Shown: positions 10,470 through 21,961 of the stretch, in pieces | Layout of the letters: every line of letters starts with the position of its first letter | Numbering within the stretch: position 1 is the stretch's first letter | Source of the DNA: Diospyros lotus | Lineage: Eukaryota; Streptophyta; Magnoliopsida; Ericales; Ebenaceae | Direction: 5' to 3' | Length of the DNA stretch: 64,000 bases | Assembly: GCF_014633365.1 (NCBI RefSeq) | Contig: NC_068349.1 | Location: 13,194,753 to 13,258,752, forward strand | Notes under the pieces: generated by a model | Databases searched by the model: none | Told to the model about the DNA's origin: nothing | Seen by the model: the letters and a program-made list of their open reading frames with translations, nothing else | Made by a program: the position numbers and the translations under genes

Positions 10470-12684
10470 TGTAATGCCTCGCTCTCACCACGGGTGTTAC
10501 TAGTGAATAATCAACTAACTATTCAATAATGAAGAGACAGTCTATGTTTCAATAAGAAACATCCTAGGTGGGAACTAGACTTCGCCTCTCCCTTTGCTCC
10601 ATTCAAGGATTCGAAAAAAAAAATATCAAAAGACCTCACAGAATTAAAATCTGAAACCTTGGTGACGCGTCACCCTTCTCTAACTCTTAATGAAGAACCA
10701 ATGAATGACCTTTCCCAAGATTCGATAAAATAAGCAAACCACACTCGCTTTATTTAACTATAGCACAAGGCCTTAATTATTAGAAAATAAATTTGGCCCA
10801 ATTATTAATCCATTTTTCTCACTTCCAAAATCCCTTAGAAAATATTTGGGTTAATCTCCTTTCAAAAAATTTAATAAATTTTTTCTTAACCAATCCTCCA
10901 TTTATTTTCCCATATTCTCCAGAATTTAAATATACTTAAAATAAAGCATAAATCTACCTCATTTACCCAAAAATAAGATCATACCACCCACAAGTTGATT
11001 CACACAATATACACCAAAATAGGTAACAAATCCAAGTTTAAACATCATCAAGTATTAAACCACCATTACAAGATATAAAGGCTATACAACTAGTCTTCCA
11101 TGCTCATAGCCCTTACCCCTTCCAATATGCCCTTTCCTTTTGAGCTTTCACCACCTATAAAGAGGTCTAAAATGACCTTATGAGTTATTGCTCATTAAGG
11201 GTGCAATGCAAAGCAAATGAGAGCATAAGTAACCATGTAATGCGAGATGTAATGCAAATATGGGTAGTCTTTCTAGCCTTCACAACTTTTCAAGGTGGAG
11301 ACTTCAATCAACCTCTTTTTCCCAACTCCTAATCCTTCTTATGGCCAAAGGTCCACTAGAGAACACAATGCATATATACTTGCAAATACATGAAACTCAT
11401 AACAAACATTTACTAAGCATGCAAGACCACCACCCATGGGGTCATCCCTTACCTTAAACTTCTTTAGATCTCCCACAATCTCTAGCTTGCAAGACGTATT
11501 TGCTTTCAATCCTTAAAGAAAAATAATCTTTGATCATTAAAACTATTTTCTAGACTATAAATTGAAATAACTAGAAGGCTTTCAAGGCTTACCTCTTGTT
11601 CTTCACTTGAGCTTTTCTACTTCTACTTCAAATTCACTCTTGGTCAAAGAGATTTGGCCTTCTCCTCCTCCATTTTATTTATATTTCTCCTATTTTCTCA
11701 TTCTAATTTTTATTTTCAACTCAAGATTCAATCTAAGTCTTTAGATCTTATGGAATTGAGAGAATCAATCTCCACCCTTCACTACAAGCTCAATCCATGT
11801 GCTTAATGAACTTTTAATCTCATCCCTTTAATCACATAGGATTCAATCTCTACCCTTAAGAAAAAACACAATCCTTGGCCAAAGAGAAAATTTCCTTATC
11901 CAACAAGATCTCCACTATCCATTTCTTAAAATTAATCTCTCATTATGTTGGCATGCCAATTTTCAAGAACCACTCATAGCCCTTGGATCAAGCCTTATCT
12001 CAAGACCAATTCTCAACCATTGGATTTCTTGAATTTCTAATTTCTTATCATTTATTTAAATGAGACTATTTTCATATACATCACTTTGAAAGACATTTCA
12101 CATGATTTCCCATTTAATTTAATAAGATTATTTTTCATCATAATTGCACGACAACTTTCCAATTTCTTTTCCCTTTACCTTATTTACCCTAGTGATTACC
12201 CTCACTAAAGGCTGGAGTAACTCTTTTTCTAATCCTTTTTTATTTACTTTAATCACTCTTTTTTACTCAAAATATCCACCCACAAAATAATTCACATCTC
12301 TCTTCTCCCAAGAATTTGCCAAGTGTCATCCATGCACTTAATTTGGTCATTTCTTATTTCTTTAATATCTCATCTTATTGAATGAGAACTTGCCAAATGT
12401 CACTATTTGACACCCACTTGGCCCCCCATCCTCAATCTTGACGATCTAATATTTTTCTATAAATTAATCAAAATTAAATCATTCACATAAGATTTATTTA
12501 CACATTTTCACCTATAATTATTCTCTTTTAATGGGATAATATCTAAATTATCATATTGCCCTTCTAGAGACATTTCAAATTTATAAACTTCCATACAAAC
12601 AACCTAGGACAATTTTGGAATGTCACATACCCTTATTTTCATAATTTATTTAATTAAATTCATACTTATACCTAGGGTGTTACA
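10470..12684 (-). mobile_element. Solo LTR, about 2.2 kb
   Basis: On the plus strand it runs from TGTAATGCCTCGC to CTAGGGTGTTACA and is flanked by the perfect 5-bp duplication CTTCT (10465-10469 and 12685-12689). In its own orientation it starts TGTAACACCC and ends GGCATTACA. No internal retroelement domain lies between the ends, so it is a solo LTR left by recombination. It is of the same kind as those at 21962 and 37857. Confidence 0.88.
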
Positions 12685-12882
12685 CTTCTTCCAATCAGTG
12701 TGGGTCACCTTCTAAGGCCTTTGCTTGCTTCACCAATGTGGGTTGAAGCTTTCGATCAAGGTGGCAGCGCTTGAAGGTTGCTGGTTTGCTTCACTAAGGT
12801 CATTGTTTGCTTCTTTGGTATGGGTCAGAGCTTCTGATTAGAGTGGACAGCTATTAAAGGTGCACAAGTGGCCGGAAGGCTA

Positions 12883-12894
12883 GCTCTGATACCA
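12883..12894 (-). promoter_or_regulatory. Primer-binding site (initiator Met tRNA)
   Basis: The minus strand reads TGGTATCAGAGC two bases after the end of the 5' LTR (12897). This is the common plant LTR-retroelement primer site and fixes the element's orientation. Confidence 0.9.
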
Positions 12895-12896
12895 AT

Positions 12897-13314
12897 TGTC
12901 ATATCCTTAGAGATAAGATAGGGTATGAAAGGAAAATCGGGAATATTAAGAGAGAACTTGGGGGAGAGATTAGTTGAGAGGGAGAGAACAACAAGAAGAT
13001 AAGGGAGAAGATCATCAAGAGAAAGAAAGAGAGAGAGTGAGGGAGAAATATTAGGGAGAAACAAAATATTTAATTTATTTTTATCATGCCTTCTTCCTAC
13101 AGCTGAGACAATATATATATATATATATATAGTCTCACTTTAGGCACCAACAAAGCTCTCTAACCACCTAAGCTACAAGACAAAAAAGGAAAAAGACAAA
13201 AGGAAAAAATATTCTCACAATTTCTAGTTATAAGACAAACAACCCTAATAGAAATAGAAATTAAAAATAAAAATCAAAATTATAGAAAATCAAAAATATC
13301 CTTGGAATGTGACA
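12897..13314 (-). repeat. 5' LTR of the gypsy-type element
   Basis: On the plus strand it begins TGTCATATCCTTAGAGATAA and ends GGAATGTGACA, followed by TATTG. Compared with 7990-8376 it carries an expanded (AT)n stretch (about 13113-13131) and several substitutions, so the two LTRs have diverged and the insertion is not recent. Confidence 0.88.
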
Positions 13315-13319
13315 TATTG

Positions 13320-15008
13320 TTGAGATTTTTCTTTTTTGTTTCTCTAGACTGTCACATAGACGCAGAAAGTTCAGTGCAAGCTTCCAGCTCGATTAATCAA
13401 GGGTCTGATATTCCTTACTTTTGTCTCCATACTTGTCCCTCTGATTGCACTCCCATACATGAGGGGATATGAAAAGAACAACCTTCCACTCAAATTACCT
13501 TTGCCTCTCATACACTAAAATAAAATTTGGTTTTGCCTCGAAGAGAATTAATTTGATTTTCTATAACCAAGACTACCACGTAGTGGAATGTGTTGAATGA
13601 GAAGATTGACATTATCATTTAGACATAATTTGTTATTAGAATAAATTTAAATTTGAGATTGAAATTATATATATCCCCACATTAGATTTTTGAAGATTGG
13701 GATTATTTTGTTTTTGAGTTCGAACTTACACTGATCAGGCTTATCCTTAGATCAGTTTGTGTATAAATATCATTGCAAACCAGTAACTATGATACACAGA
13801 AAACCTTTTCTCTCAATCTGTTGCTTTGTTTCCTCTAGACTCTTCAGAACTGTTAACCAAGAAATCTCCACATGTTGCCTCAATGAGATCAACAAAAATA
13901 AATTCAAGAATATCATAATAGTTATATATATATATTGAGCAGTAAGCTTCAAGTTGTCTTCATCAAACTTTAATTTTCTATAGCGGCTCCAGCTGCTAGA
14001 CAAGAGAATGAAAGTTCAATTCCTAATGCAACACTTTGCACAATCACCAGAAGGAGTTGCACATATACATGTATCTTTATGAGCGGCTGGGAGTTTGAGT
14101 CCCCTAAAGTATCTGATAGAAACTATAACCAAATGAGGAGATTGAACACCAGTGGGAACAAAAACATGAAAACTACAGAAACTATAACCAACCCAGGGGC
14201 AGACATGTTATGAAAACATTCTAACCAAAAAGCAATACATTCAAGTTTTGCAATGAAGACAATATAGTCCCCAAAAGGAGAAGGCAACTGATGGAGACGG
14301 AACAAGGAGAAGTTGATGGCCAAAAGTACGTCAAGGATAGAATCAGACCAAAGGAGTTAAGAAATTCCGAATACTCAAAGTAATGCCTTGTAGAAATGGG
14401 ATTTAAAACATGACATGGTGCAATACAAACACAACCACCTCTAGAAAGTTCTTAATTAGTTCAAATACAAAATAAATGAAGAGAACTACTCCAAATGGAC
14501 ATTCAAAACCGATGATTTAATCCAAACAGTAGTATAGGATAAATAAACAATTCCCGTCCAAGGCAAGAATTTACCTTTGGGCTAAAAGAACAGGCAAGTA
14601 TGATCCACGAGACTCACAGAACTAGTTTATTGAGAGATGTCAATTCATGATTAGATATCTAAACAGCATGCTTTGAGTTCTCTAAAAAAAATTTCTTGGT
14701 GAATTAAGTTGGTAAAATTCTAGATGCTTAACTAGACATAGTAGGGTTCAATTATCAACATCCACAGTGTACTGTAGTCCATGCCTGTCGCGTTGGCTTC
14801 AGGATAATATTTTTCGTATTTCACAACCCCCTCAAAAAAAAAAAAAAAATTGGAGGATGGATTCATGAAATATTTTATTCTTCATATTTAGAAATTGTTC
14901 TGAATTTGATGACAACTAGTTATCCTAACATTAAATTTGCAACAGCCTGGGTTAGCCAGGTGCAGAACAATAAACAATTTCTAGTCAATTTATTTTCTCC
15001 TTTAATTA
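13320..15008. other. No gene identified
   Basis: A moderately complex, AT-rich stretch. Short minus-strand open frames near 13770-14003 and 14123-14323 show no recognisable motif. The left part (13330-13560) includes TTTCTCTAG followed by less AT-rich sequence and could be an old exon fragment, but no family was recognised. Confidence 0.4.
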
Positions 15009-15805
15009 TGTTAAGAAATCTCTCATGTGAAAACAATTACATAGCCACATGGCCAAAACCAAGAGAAGTACCAAGATCTACAAATAACCGAACTAAAACG
15101 AAAGAAGACGAAGAACATAACACACACACGCAAGAACAGAAAATAAACAATGCATATACGTGTTCAGATTCGAAAGAATCCTACTCACGCAAAGGCTCCG
15201 CCTCTAGTCAATCCACTGTAGATTTTGGTGATTACAACAGCAAGATTACAACCAAATCCACAAGAATCGAACACTTACAATATTGTAAACAAAAGCAAAA
15301 ACACAAGAGTACAAGATCGTTCCAAGAACGAACAAAAGCAACAAATACAGTACTCTAACTTCTCAATACAAACCTCACATGCCTCAGGCGATTTCCAAAG
15401 ATTCAAACACAATACCTCGCCTTATTCTTCTTCGATTTCTTGCTCATCCTCGGTCCGATCTCTCTCTGCTCTGTGCGTTTTTCTTACCTGATTAGGGCTT
15501 TCTAATTTGTGAATGTTGCTTCTGTTTACAATACTGCAAGTGTTTGATTCTTGTGGGTTCGGTTGTAATCTTGTTATTGTAATCACCAAAATCTATAGTG
15601 GATTGACTAGAGGTGGAGTCTCTGCCGTGAGTAGGATTCTTTCGAATCCGAACACGTATATGCGTTGTTTATTTTCTGTTCTTGCGTGTGTGCGTTGTGT
15701 TCTTTGTTTTCTTTTCTTTAGTTCGATTATTTTTGGATCTTGGTACTTCTCTTGGTCTTGGCCGTGTGGTTGTGTGATTATTTTCACAGGAGAGATTTCT
15801 CAACA
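15009..15805. repeat. Head-to-head inverted LTR arms (282 bp each)
   Basis: Arm 15009-15290 is the near-identical reverse complement of arm 15524-15805. Both contain the blocks TAGTGGATTGACTAGAGG, CCGAACACGTATATGC and GAGAGATTTCT(C/T)A(A)CA. The plus arm ends at AACA and is followed by a primer-binding site, so it is the 3' part of a copia 5' LTR. The minus arm has the same LTR sequence and extends further into the R region (to about 15420). A related LTR lies at 40273-41021. Confidence 0.85.
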
Positions 15806-15807
15806 AG

Positions 15808-15820
15808 TGGTATCAAAGCC
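15808..15820 (+). promoter_or_regulatory. Primer-binding site of copia copy 2
   Basis: TGGTATCAAAGCC lies two bases after the LTR end (15805) and differs by one base from the standard initiator-Met tRNA complement TGGTATCAGAGCC. It begins a leader of about 700 bp before gag. Confidence 0.85.
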
Positions 15821-16529
15821 ACTTGAGGGCGAACCAGATCTATCGGCATTCAAGATCCGAGAACTCGAGGACGGAGGTGATTGGAATAATGGAAGGACGA
15901 AGTCGGATCGATCGTCATTGGTCAGATCGATCGAAAGATTGGAGGCCGCAATCGGTTCTCCGATTCTGTAAGTATTTGGAATCTTTTGATTTCTTTGTTT
16001 GGTGAGATATCTTGGATTGATTTTGATATCCTGTTCTGCTTGTTGTTCTTGTTGGTTTTGTTTATGAGATTTGTTCCTTGCTGTTATTTCTTGATGTTCT
16101 TGAACTAAGTTTGGGTTATAGCGAGCAGGTTTATTTTGCCGTAATCCTTACTGTGTTCTTGAGATTTTTTTTTTTAATAGAAATCAATATAGGATTTGGA
16201 GAGACAGTTCTGTAGTTTCTGGATTAGATTATTTCTTTCAATTGTTTACTGTTGCTACTATTTTCTATTACTGTTGTTTCGGTTTATTGTCGTTTCTGTT
16301 TACTTTCTGTTGCAAGTGTATATCACTTGATTGTTTCTAAGAAATTAGTTAGGTTGATTGTATTGTTTGGTGTTCTTGAAGCTTTGCAATCTGATCCCTG
16401 TATTATTCTTGTGGCAGTGATTTTCTCCTTGATGTCTGTGTTCTGTGTATACTGTTCATCCTGTGTTATTCTTGTTCCATTTTGTGTTGTTGTTGGTATT
16501 TTGTTTTCTTTGCAAGAATAAAACCAAAG
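15821..16529 (+). other. Untranslated leader of copia copy 2
   Basis: T-rich leader between the primer site and the gag start. Short open frames on both strands look spurious. Confidence 0.6.
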
Positions 16530-17124
16530 ATGGCACCTATGAAGATGGAATTTGAAAAGTTCGATGGTCACAGTGATTTTGGGTTGTGGCAATAGAAAAT
16601 GAAGGCTATCTTGGTACAAAATCGGTGCTCAAAGGCACTGGTCGTGCCAAATGATGAAAAGGATAAGAAGAAGGCTACGCCCTCCGTGAAAAGCCAGGAA
16701 ATGGATGAATTGGCTTATAGCCTTATTATCCTAAACCTAGCTGATAAGGTATTACGACAGGTAAATGGTATGAACACTGCTGCAAAGGTATGGTCAAAAC
16801 TTGAGTCCCTTTACGTGGTAAAATCTTTGACTAACAAAATTCACTTGAAAAGAATATTGTTTGGTTTTAAAATGGACTCCTCAAAGTCTTTGGAAGAAAA
16901 TTTAGATGACTTCAATGTAATTACCATAGGTTTGGCTAACATAGATGATGTAATATCAGATGAAAATCAAGCAATTATTCTGTTGAATTCTTTGCCAGAA
17001 TCTTATAAAGATTTAAGAACTACAATAGAATATAGTAGAACTTCTCTAAATCTAGAAGATGTCTTATCAACCCTAAGATCAAGAGACCTTGAAACTAAGA
17101 GTGAACAAAAAATCTAGTTTTGTT
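16530..17124 (+). pseudogene. Copia gag (UBN2-type), N-terminal part
   Basis: Starts with ATG at 16530 (MAPMKMEFEKFDG), has a premature TAG after LWQ, then continues KMKAILVQ. The downstream protein contains AAKVWSKLESLYV, LTNKIHLKRILFGFKM, ILLNSLPESYKDLR and LNLEDVLSTLRSRDLE, the standard UBN2/gag_pre order of Tork-like copia gag. The frame is lost by one base at about 17110, just before the CACTA insertion. The capsid function is expected to be lost because of the stop. Confidence 0.88.
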
Positions 17125-19605
17125 CACTACAACATATTTTGGTTTTCTCTACGAAATTTTTCGTAGTTAAAAATTCAATTTTTGTAGCAAAAACTAATTA
17201 GCTACAAATTTTTATTCGTAGCGTGAATCGTAGCCAATGCCTTGTAGCTAATAGTATTTAGCTACGATTTAATGTTTCGTAAGAAATAATACACTTTTCT
17301 CTACGATTAAAAAAACGTAGAGAAAGAATTGATTTTCTACTACGACATATCGTAGCTAATTATACTGATTTTCGTAATTGATGATGGCGATTTTCGTAGC
17401 AGATAACACAACTTTTAGTACGAATGTCAAATTGTAGAGAAAACATTTACTTTTTACTACATCAAATTGTAGCTAATCATGTCAATTTTCGTAGCAATTA
17501 GTTTTCACATGCCAATTTTCGTAGCAAATTAATTTTCTCTACCAATATTTTTATAATCAAAAGTTCAATTTTCGTAGTTAATTCTATATATAATTAACAT
17601 ATCACTACGATATCACTAAATTTAATTTCGTAGCAAAAAAAAATCCCTTTTTTGGAAATAATATTTTTCTCTAAACCTTCATCAACCGTTACAATCTATA
17701 TAAATTTAAAGCACAATATATAACGTCAAAAACTTTCAATTAATTCCATAACATAAAATTAATGTTAACCACAATCTCCACAATCTCAAACTGTTTTAAA
17801 TCTGACTAGTACATAATACCAATACATGTAATGATAGCAATATTAAATCCTAAAATGAAAATGGTTAAAAATTAACACAATAGAAAATTTAGCTCCAAAT
17901 ATATTTCTTTCTCTGCTACTTATGCATATTGACAACCTGAAAAACAAAAGAAAATGAAAGATCAAACAAATTAGTATAATTTATTTCAATATGAAATATT
18001 TATTATAATTTGAATAAAGAAAACTAATCATACTGATAATTTAAAAATGCATTCAAATCACTTACCATGAGAAATTATTTAGTAGAGTCAAAATCACATA
18101 GACCTCAGACCATTTTTTAGCAGACACCAGCTTTTATCCATGACAAAAGACACTTTTTGAATCACATTAAAAATTAAATTAAATTAAGAGTAAAGTAATA
18201 TCATCAGGCATAATTAAATTATACTTTGCAATATAAAACTAAGGTGGACCAAGGATAAATAGTAACAAATCAATGGTTTCATTGCATATAACAATAAACT
18301 TTCCCGGAAAATCAATGCATGCATAATTTTTGTTGAATATATTCCACTTTGGAACTCCAATACCTATTGTATCACTCACTGTCTCACGAGTTTTCTCCAA
18401 GGACTTTTGACAAACAGATGGTATACGCAAAGATTAAATATATGGTGTGCTTGTACAACTAATTAAATATAGGCATTTTATCAAACATATGGTATACACA
18501 AGGATGAACCATAAGCATTTTATTAAATATATGATGTGCTTATATAACTAAAATAAAAATAATTAATCCAAATAATAAGGGCAAAAACAAAAAAATCAAC
18601 TCTGGACACACAGATAATTACAAGGAAGAAAAGTACAAACCGAATTACTACTTGCTTGCGTCTTCAATTCTTCCTGCTGTCTCCAATTGCCTTTTAATTA
18701 ATTTTATTGTGCCTTTTTCAATTTCTTTCTCCTTTATGCGTTCTTCAATTTCTTTCTGCCCTTTTAATTTCTTTCACTGTCCGCCTGTGCGCCGCTTCCA
18801 TTCCAAAATTTCCTTCCCATCCTTTCCCTTTATAATATCGTATATTATATATGCGCTGGGCAAGCCCTAAGGCCATCCCCAATTCACGCCACTTTTGTAC
18901 AATATATAATAATATATAATGTATAATATATAATACATATATATAAATATTATAATATAATATAATTAATATATTATTAATTATAATAACTTTAATTATA
19001 TAATAAGATTAATTATTTAAAATATTTATTTATTTTTTTAATTTATAATATTAATTTTATAATATTTTTTTCTTTATTTCTTTTTTTAAATACACGATTT
19101 GCATGATAATTCCGTGAAAAAATTTGAGAGTTTGGGAGGTTTATTTTTAATTAATTTGAATTTTTTAATTGTATATTTTAGAGGGAATTTGTCTCGTTTA
19201 TTTTTTTTATTTTTTTAATTTTTATTATTTTTTATTTGAAAATATTAAACTTATCTTTTAACTACAATTTAATAATTTTTTAACAAAATCTTATTTTTTT
19301 GCTACGTAATTTTGAATCGTACATAAAACTTTCGTATTGAAAAATTATATTTGGTGGCAAAAAAAATTTGGCTCATCTAAATTACCTACGATTTAATAAT
19401 TATGTAGCAAAATATTAATTTTTTTACTACGAAACTTATAGCATAGATAAAATTTTCGTAGCCAAAAACTATATTTGGTGGGAAATTTTTAGCTCCTTTT
19501 AATTATCTACATTTTAATAGTTTCGTAGCAAAATGTTAACATTTTGCTACGAAATTTGTTATGTAGAAAAAAAATTCGTAGAGAAAAGCTTACTTTGTTG
19601 TAGTG
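17125..19605 (+). mobile_element. CACTA element, 2481 bp, nested in copia gag
   Basis: Ends are CACTACAACA at 17125 and TGTTGTAGTG ending at 19605, perfect 10-bp terminal inverted repeats of the CACTA (En/Spm) type. The 3-bp duplication GTT (17122-17124 and 19606-19608) is the expected size. Both ends have several hundred bases of subterminal iterons (CTACGAAA/TTTCGTAG and variants). No transposase domain was recognised inside; the frame at 18239-18430 (-) has no known motif. It is therefore probably non-autonomous. Orientation is arbitrary. Confidence 0.92.
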
Positions 19606-20350
19606 GTTGAAGGTTTATATGTTAAGGATAAGTCAAATAAGAAATTTTATTCTAGAGGAAAGGGTGAGTCTAAGTATAAGGGTAAAGAGAATTCAAAATT
19701 GGTGACCTATTGGTTTTGTAAGAAAGAAGGTCATCTTAGGAGAAACTGTCATTCGAGGCAAAAAGAGTATAAGGAAGAAAATACAAATCTCTTAGAGGGA
19801 TGTGAGAGTGGGGAAGGGGCAATTTATCTTTGGACTCTAAGCATGAAAAGGCTAGGGCACATTGGTCATAAGAGAGTAGTTAGAGTTAAGCATGTTAGGC
19901 ATGATTGGACTCGATTAGATTAGTAACCTAGAGTGTTTTATAAATCCTGTGTCATGTTATGGGTTGTAGGTTCCCATAGATGCCTGTGTTATAGGTGATT
20001 TCCATGGGTTATAAGTTGCTTTCTCTGTCTTTTGGGGTTTGTTCCCATGTCCATGTTTTCTGTCTAGGACCTGATATTTCTTTCTTTGTTGATAAATATT
20101 CTGGAGAGATTTTGGGTATTCTTTCTTAAGCGTAAAAGTGAAGCTTTTGAGAAGTTTAAGGAATGTAAAGTCTTTGAATATTGAACAGGAAAGAAAATTA
20201 AGTTTGAAGAAATGATGTAAGTCTAGAAGTTGATGTATGCTTAGTCTTGTAGAATTAGATGAACCTGAACAAACTGATAATGTAGAGTTTGAGGTGGAAA
20301 TTTGTCAGTCTTAAGGTGGAACCTTAGGAAATTTTTTAGTCTAATGAAAG
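19606..20350 (+). pseudogene. Copia copy 2: gag zinc knuckle and integrase traces
   Basis: The sequence resumes the gag interrupted at 17124: EGLYVKDKSNKKFYSRGKG, then a CCHC-like knuckle with Cys-Lys-Lys-Glu-Gly-His-Leu-Arg-Arg-Asn-Cys (first Cys replaced by Trp-Phe context). After about 19830 only traces are legible: KRKSEAFEKFKECK and TGKKIKFEE (integrase core, about 20130-20210), and EPEQTDNVEFEVE (about 20262). Protease and reverse transcriptase were not found, and no 3' LTR was recognised. Confidence 0.72.
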
Positions 20351-20956
20351 TTCTAGTGTTAGTCCTGATGCCTTGTTCATAAAAGTTTTGATAGAGGTTT
20401 ATGTTGCCCATGGTGAGGCATGTATTAGTCGAGTCTGTCTTGAGTCAAAAGTTTGAACAAGCTTTGTCGTTGCTCAATGTGCTCCCATTGTAGTTGGGAG
20501 AGTTGCAGGGGTCTTTGATCAAATCCACTATCAATCCATTCTTGAATCAAGGTGGAATTTGTTAATTTTTTTATTCAAAATGGTTTACAATTAACAATTC
20601 CTTTAATTGAGACACATGTGGAACCAAATTCTTTTTTAAAGTTTCAATGTTTTCAAGAAAATCCAAAATGTTCCATTACAATGAAACTTGACATAAGAGC
20701 ACAAGGTGAAAGTTGGAGAAAGAATATGCTACCTCTATGATAGTTCTATGTTGAATAAGCATGAACAAAATAGTCAAATTATTTCTTTAAGGAATTCGAC
20801 ATTTTTTTTACTTTGAAAAAACTTATATTTCAAAAGCATAAAACAATCAATAGGTTACTTTAAGAAGTCGACAATTTTACCTTGATTTTTTAAAAGAAGT
20901 GTATGATTTAAAAAGAATTTCCTTGGAATCTTGACATACACAAGTTAGTTGATTTT
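20351..20956. other. No gene seen
   Basis: AT-rich degenerate sequence after the copia remnant. The open frame at 20552-20740 has no recognisable motif. Confidence 0.45.
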
Positions 20957-21182
20957 AGAGTGTGTTTGATTACACACATTTATCATGGAAAATATATAAT
21001 TATTACACATTTTCTATGGAAAACAATCAAACACTCTTAATTTTTCTATGAAAAAATATGAATTGTACAAGCATTTAAAGTTTCTTTCCATAGAATTCAT
21101 TTTTCAAGGGAGTGGAGTGATTTTTGTTTTCTAGGCAATATTACCTAGAATTAAATTTTAGATAATGCAATCAAACACACAT
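20957..21182. mobile_element. MITE-like inverted-repeat element
   Basis: Left end GTGTGTTTGATTACACAC and right end TGCAATCAAACACAC are inverted copies of the GTGTGTTTGATT type seen in hAT MITEs. Flanking 8-mers ATTTTAGA and ATTTAGAA are similar but not identical, so the duplication is uncertain. Boundaries are approximate. Confidence 0.5.
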
Positions 21183-21611
21183 TTAGAAGAATATATCATG
21201 AATCCCAAATGATAAATTTGAAAATATTGAAACATCTCTAGGAAAAAGAATAATTTCCATTTTCAAGCATATATGTTTTTACATTTTGAAAATCCAAAAG
21301 TTTTTAAACTATTTTTCACAAACAAACCACAATGAAATTTTATATTATTAAAATAATATAAAAAAACATAACAAGAATGTGACATCCATGCAGACTAATA
21401 AACTAGAAAAATATTTTTTTAATTTTTTTTGAAAATAAATGCTATTAATTTTTAAAATATACAATGTTAGTTATAAAATTAGAGTTGAAAAAAAAGAAAA
21501 TATTTTTAAAACAAAATGTAACATTAGTTTTCTATTTTTAAATTACAAATTTAATTATTTAATAAAAAATTAAAAGTTGTTTAATAGTTTCAATTTTTTG
21601 GAATAGAGTTG

Positions 21612-21865
21612 TCTAATAGAACGTTTTGAAAGTTTAGGATGCCACAAAACTTTTATGGTAAAATACATGGGTATTTTTATATCTTCACTCGAAACAAGAG
21701 CCCTACTAAACGTGCTCACTAGCATATGTTCTTACTTGTTTAATTGTTCCATTTTTTTAAAATGGAGGTGTTTAATGAAACATTTTGAAGGTTTGGAGTG
21801 CCACACGACTTTTTTGGTAAAATACACGAGTATTTTTATGCCTTCACTCTTAAAATTTTCAAACC
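21612..21865. repeat. Direct repeat, two diverged copies about 160 bp apart
   Basis: The block TTTTGAAAGTTTAGGATGCCAC... at about 21624 returns as TTTTGAAGGTTTGGAGTGCCAC at about 21783. Each continues with GGTAAAATACA(T/C)G(G/A)GTATTTTTAT. No coding frame is evident. Confidence 0.65.
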
Positions 21866-21961
21866 ATCCCATAAATCCCTAACTCAATAGTTAAGTCACA
21901 TTTGTGTAATTAGTGCTTAGAAGTGTTTCTGTTGCCCAGAAAAAATATCCAAGATTAGGTG

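Larger units (their letters stand above)
7990..13314 (-). mobile_element. Bounded gypsy-type LTR retroelement with two nested insertions
   Basis: Two similar LTRs in the same orientation bound the element (7990-8376 and 12897-13314). Both are flanked by TATTG (7985-7989 and 13315-13319), a perfect 5-bp target duplication. On the minus strand the 5' LTR is the right one and is followed by TGGTATCAGAGC, the usual initiator-Met tRNA primer site. Without the two insertions (9346-10205 and 10470-12684) the interior is only about 1.4 kb, with gag-like coding but no visible pol. It is therefore a non-autonomous or deleted element. Confidence 0.88.
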
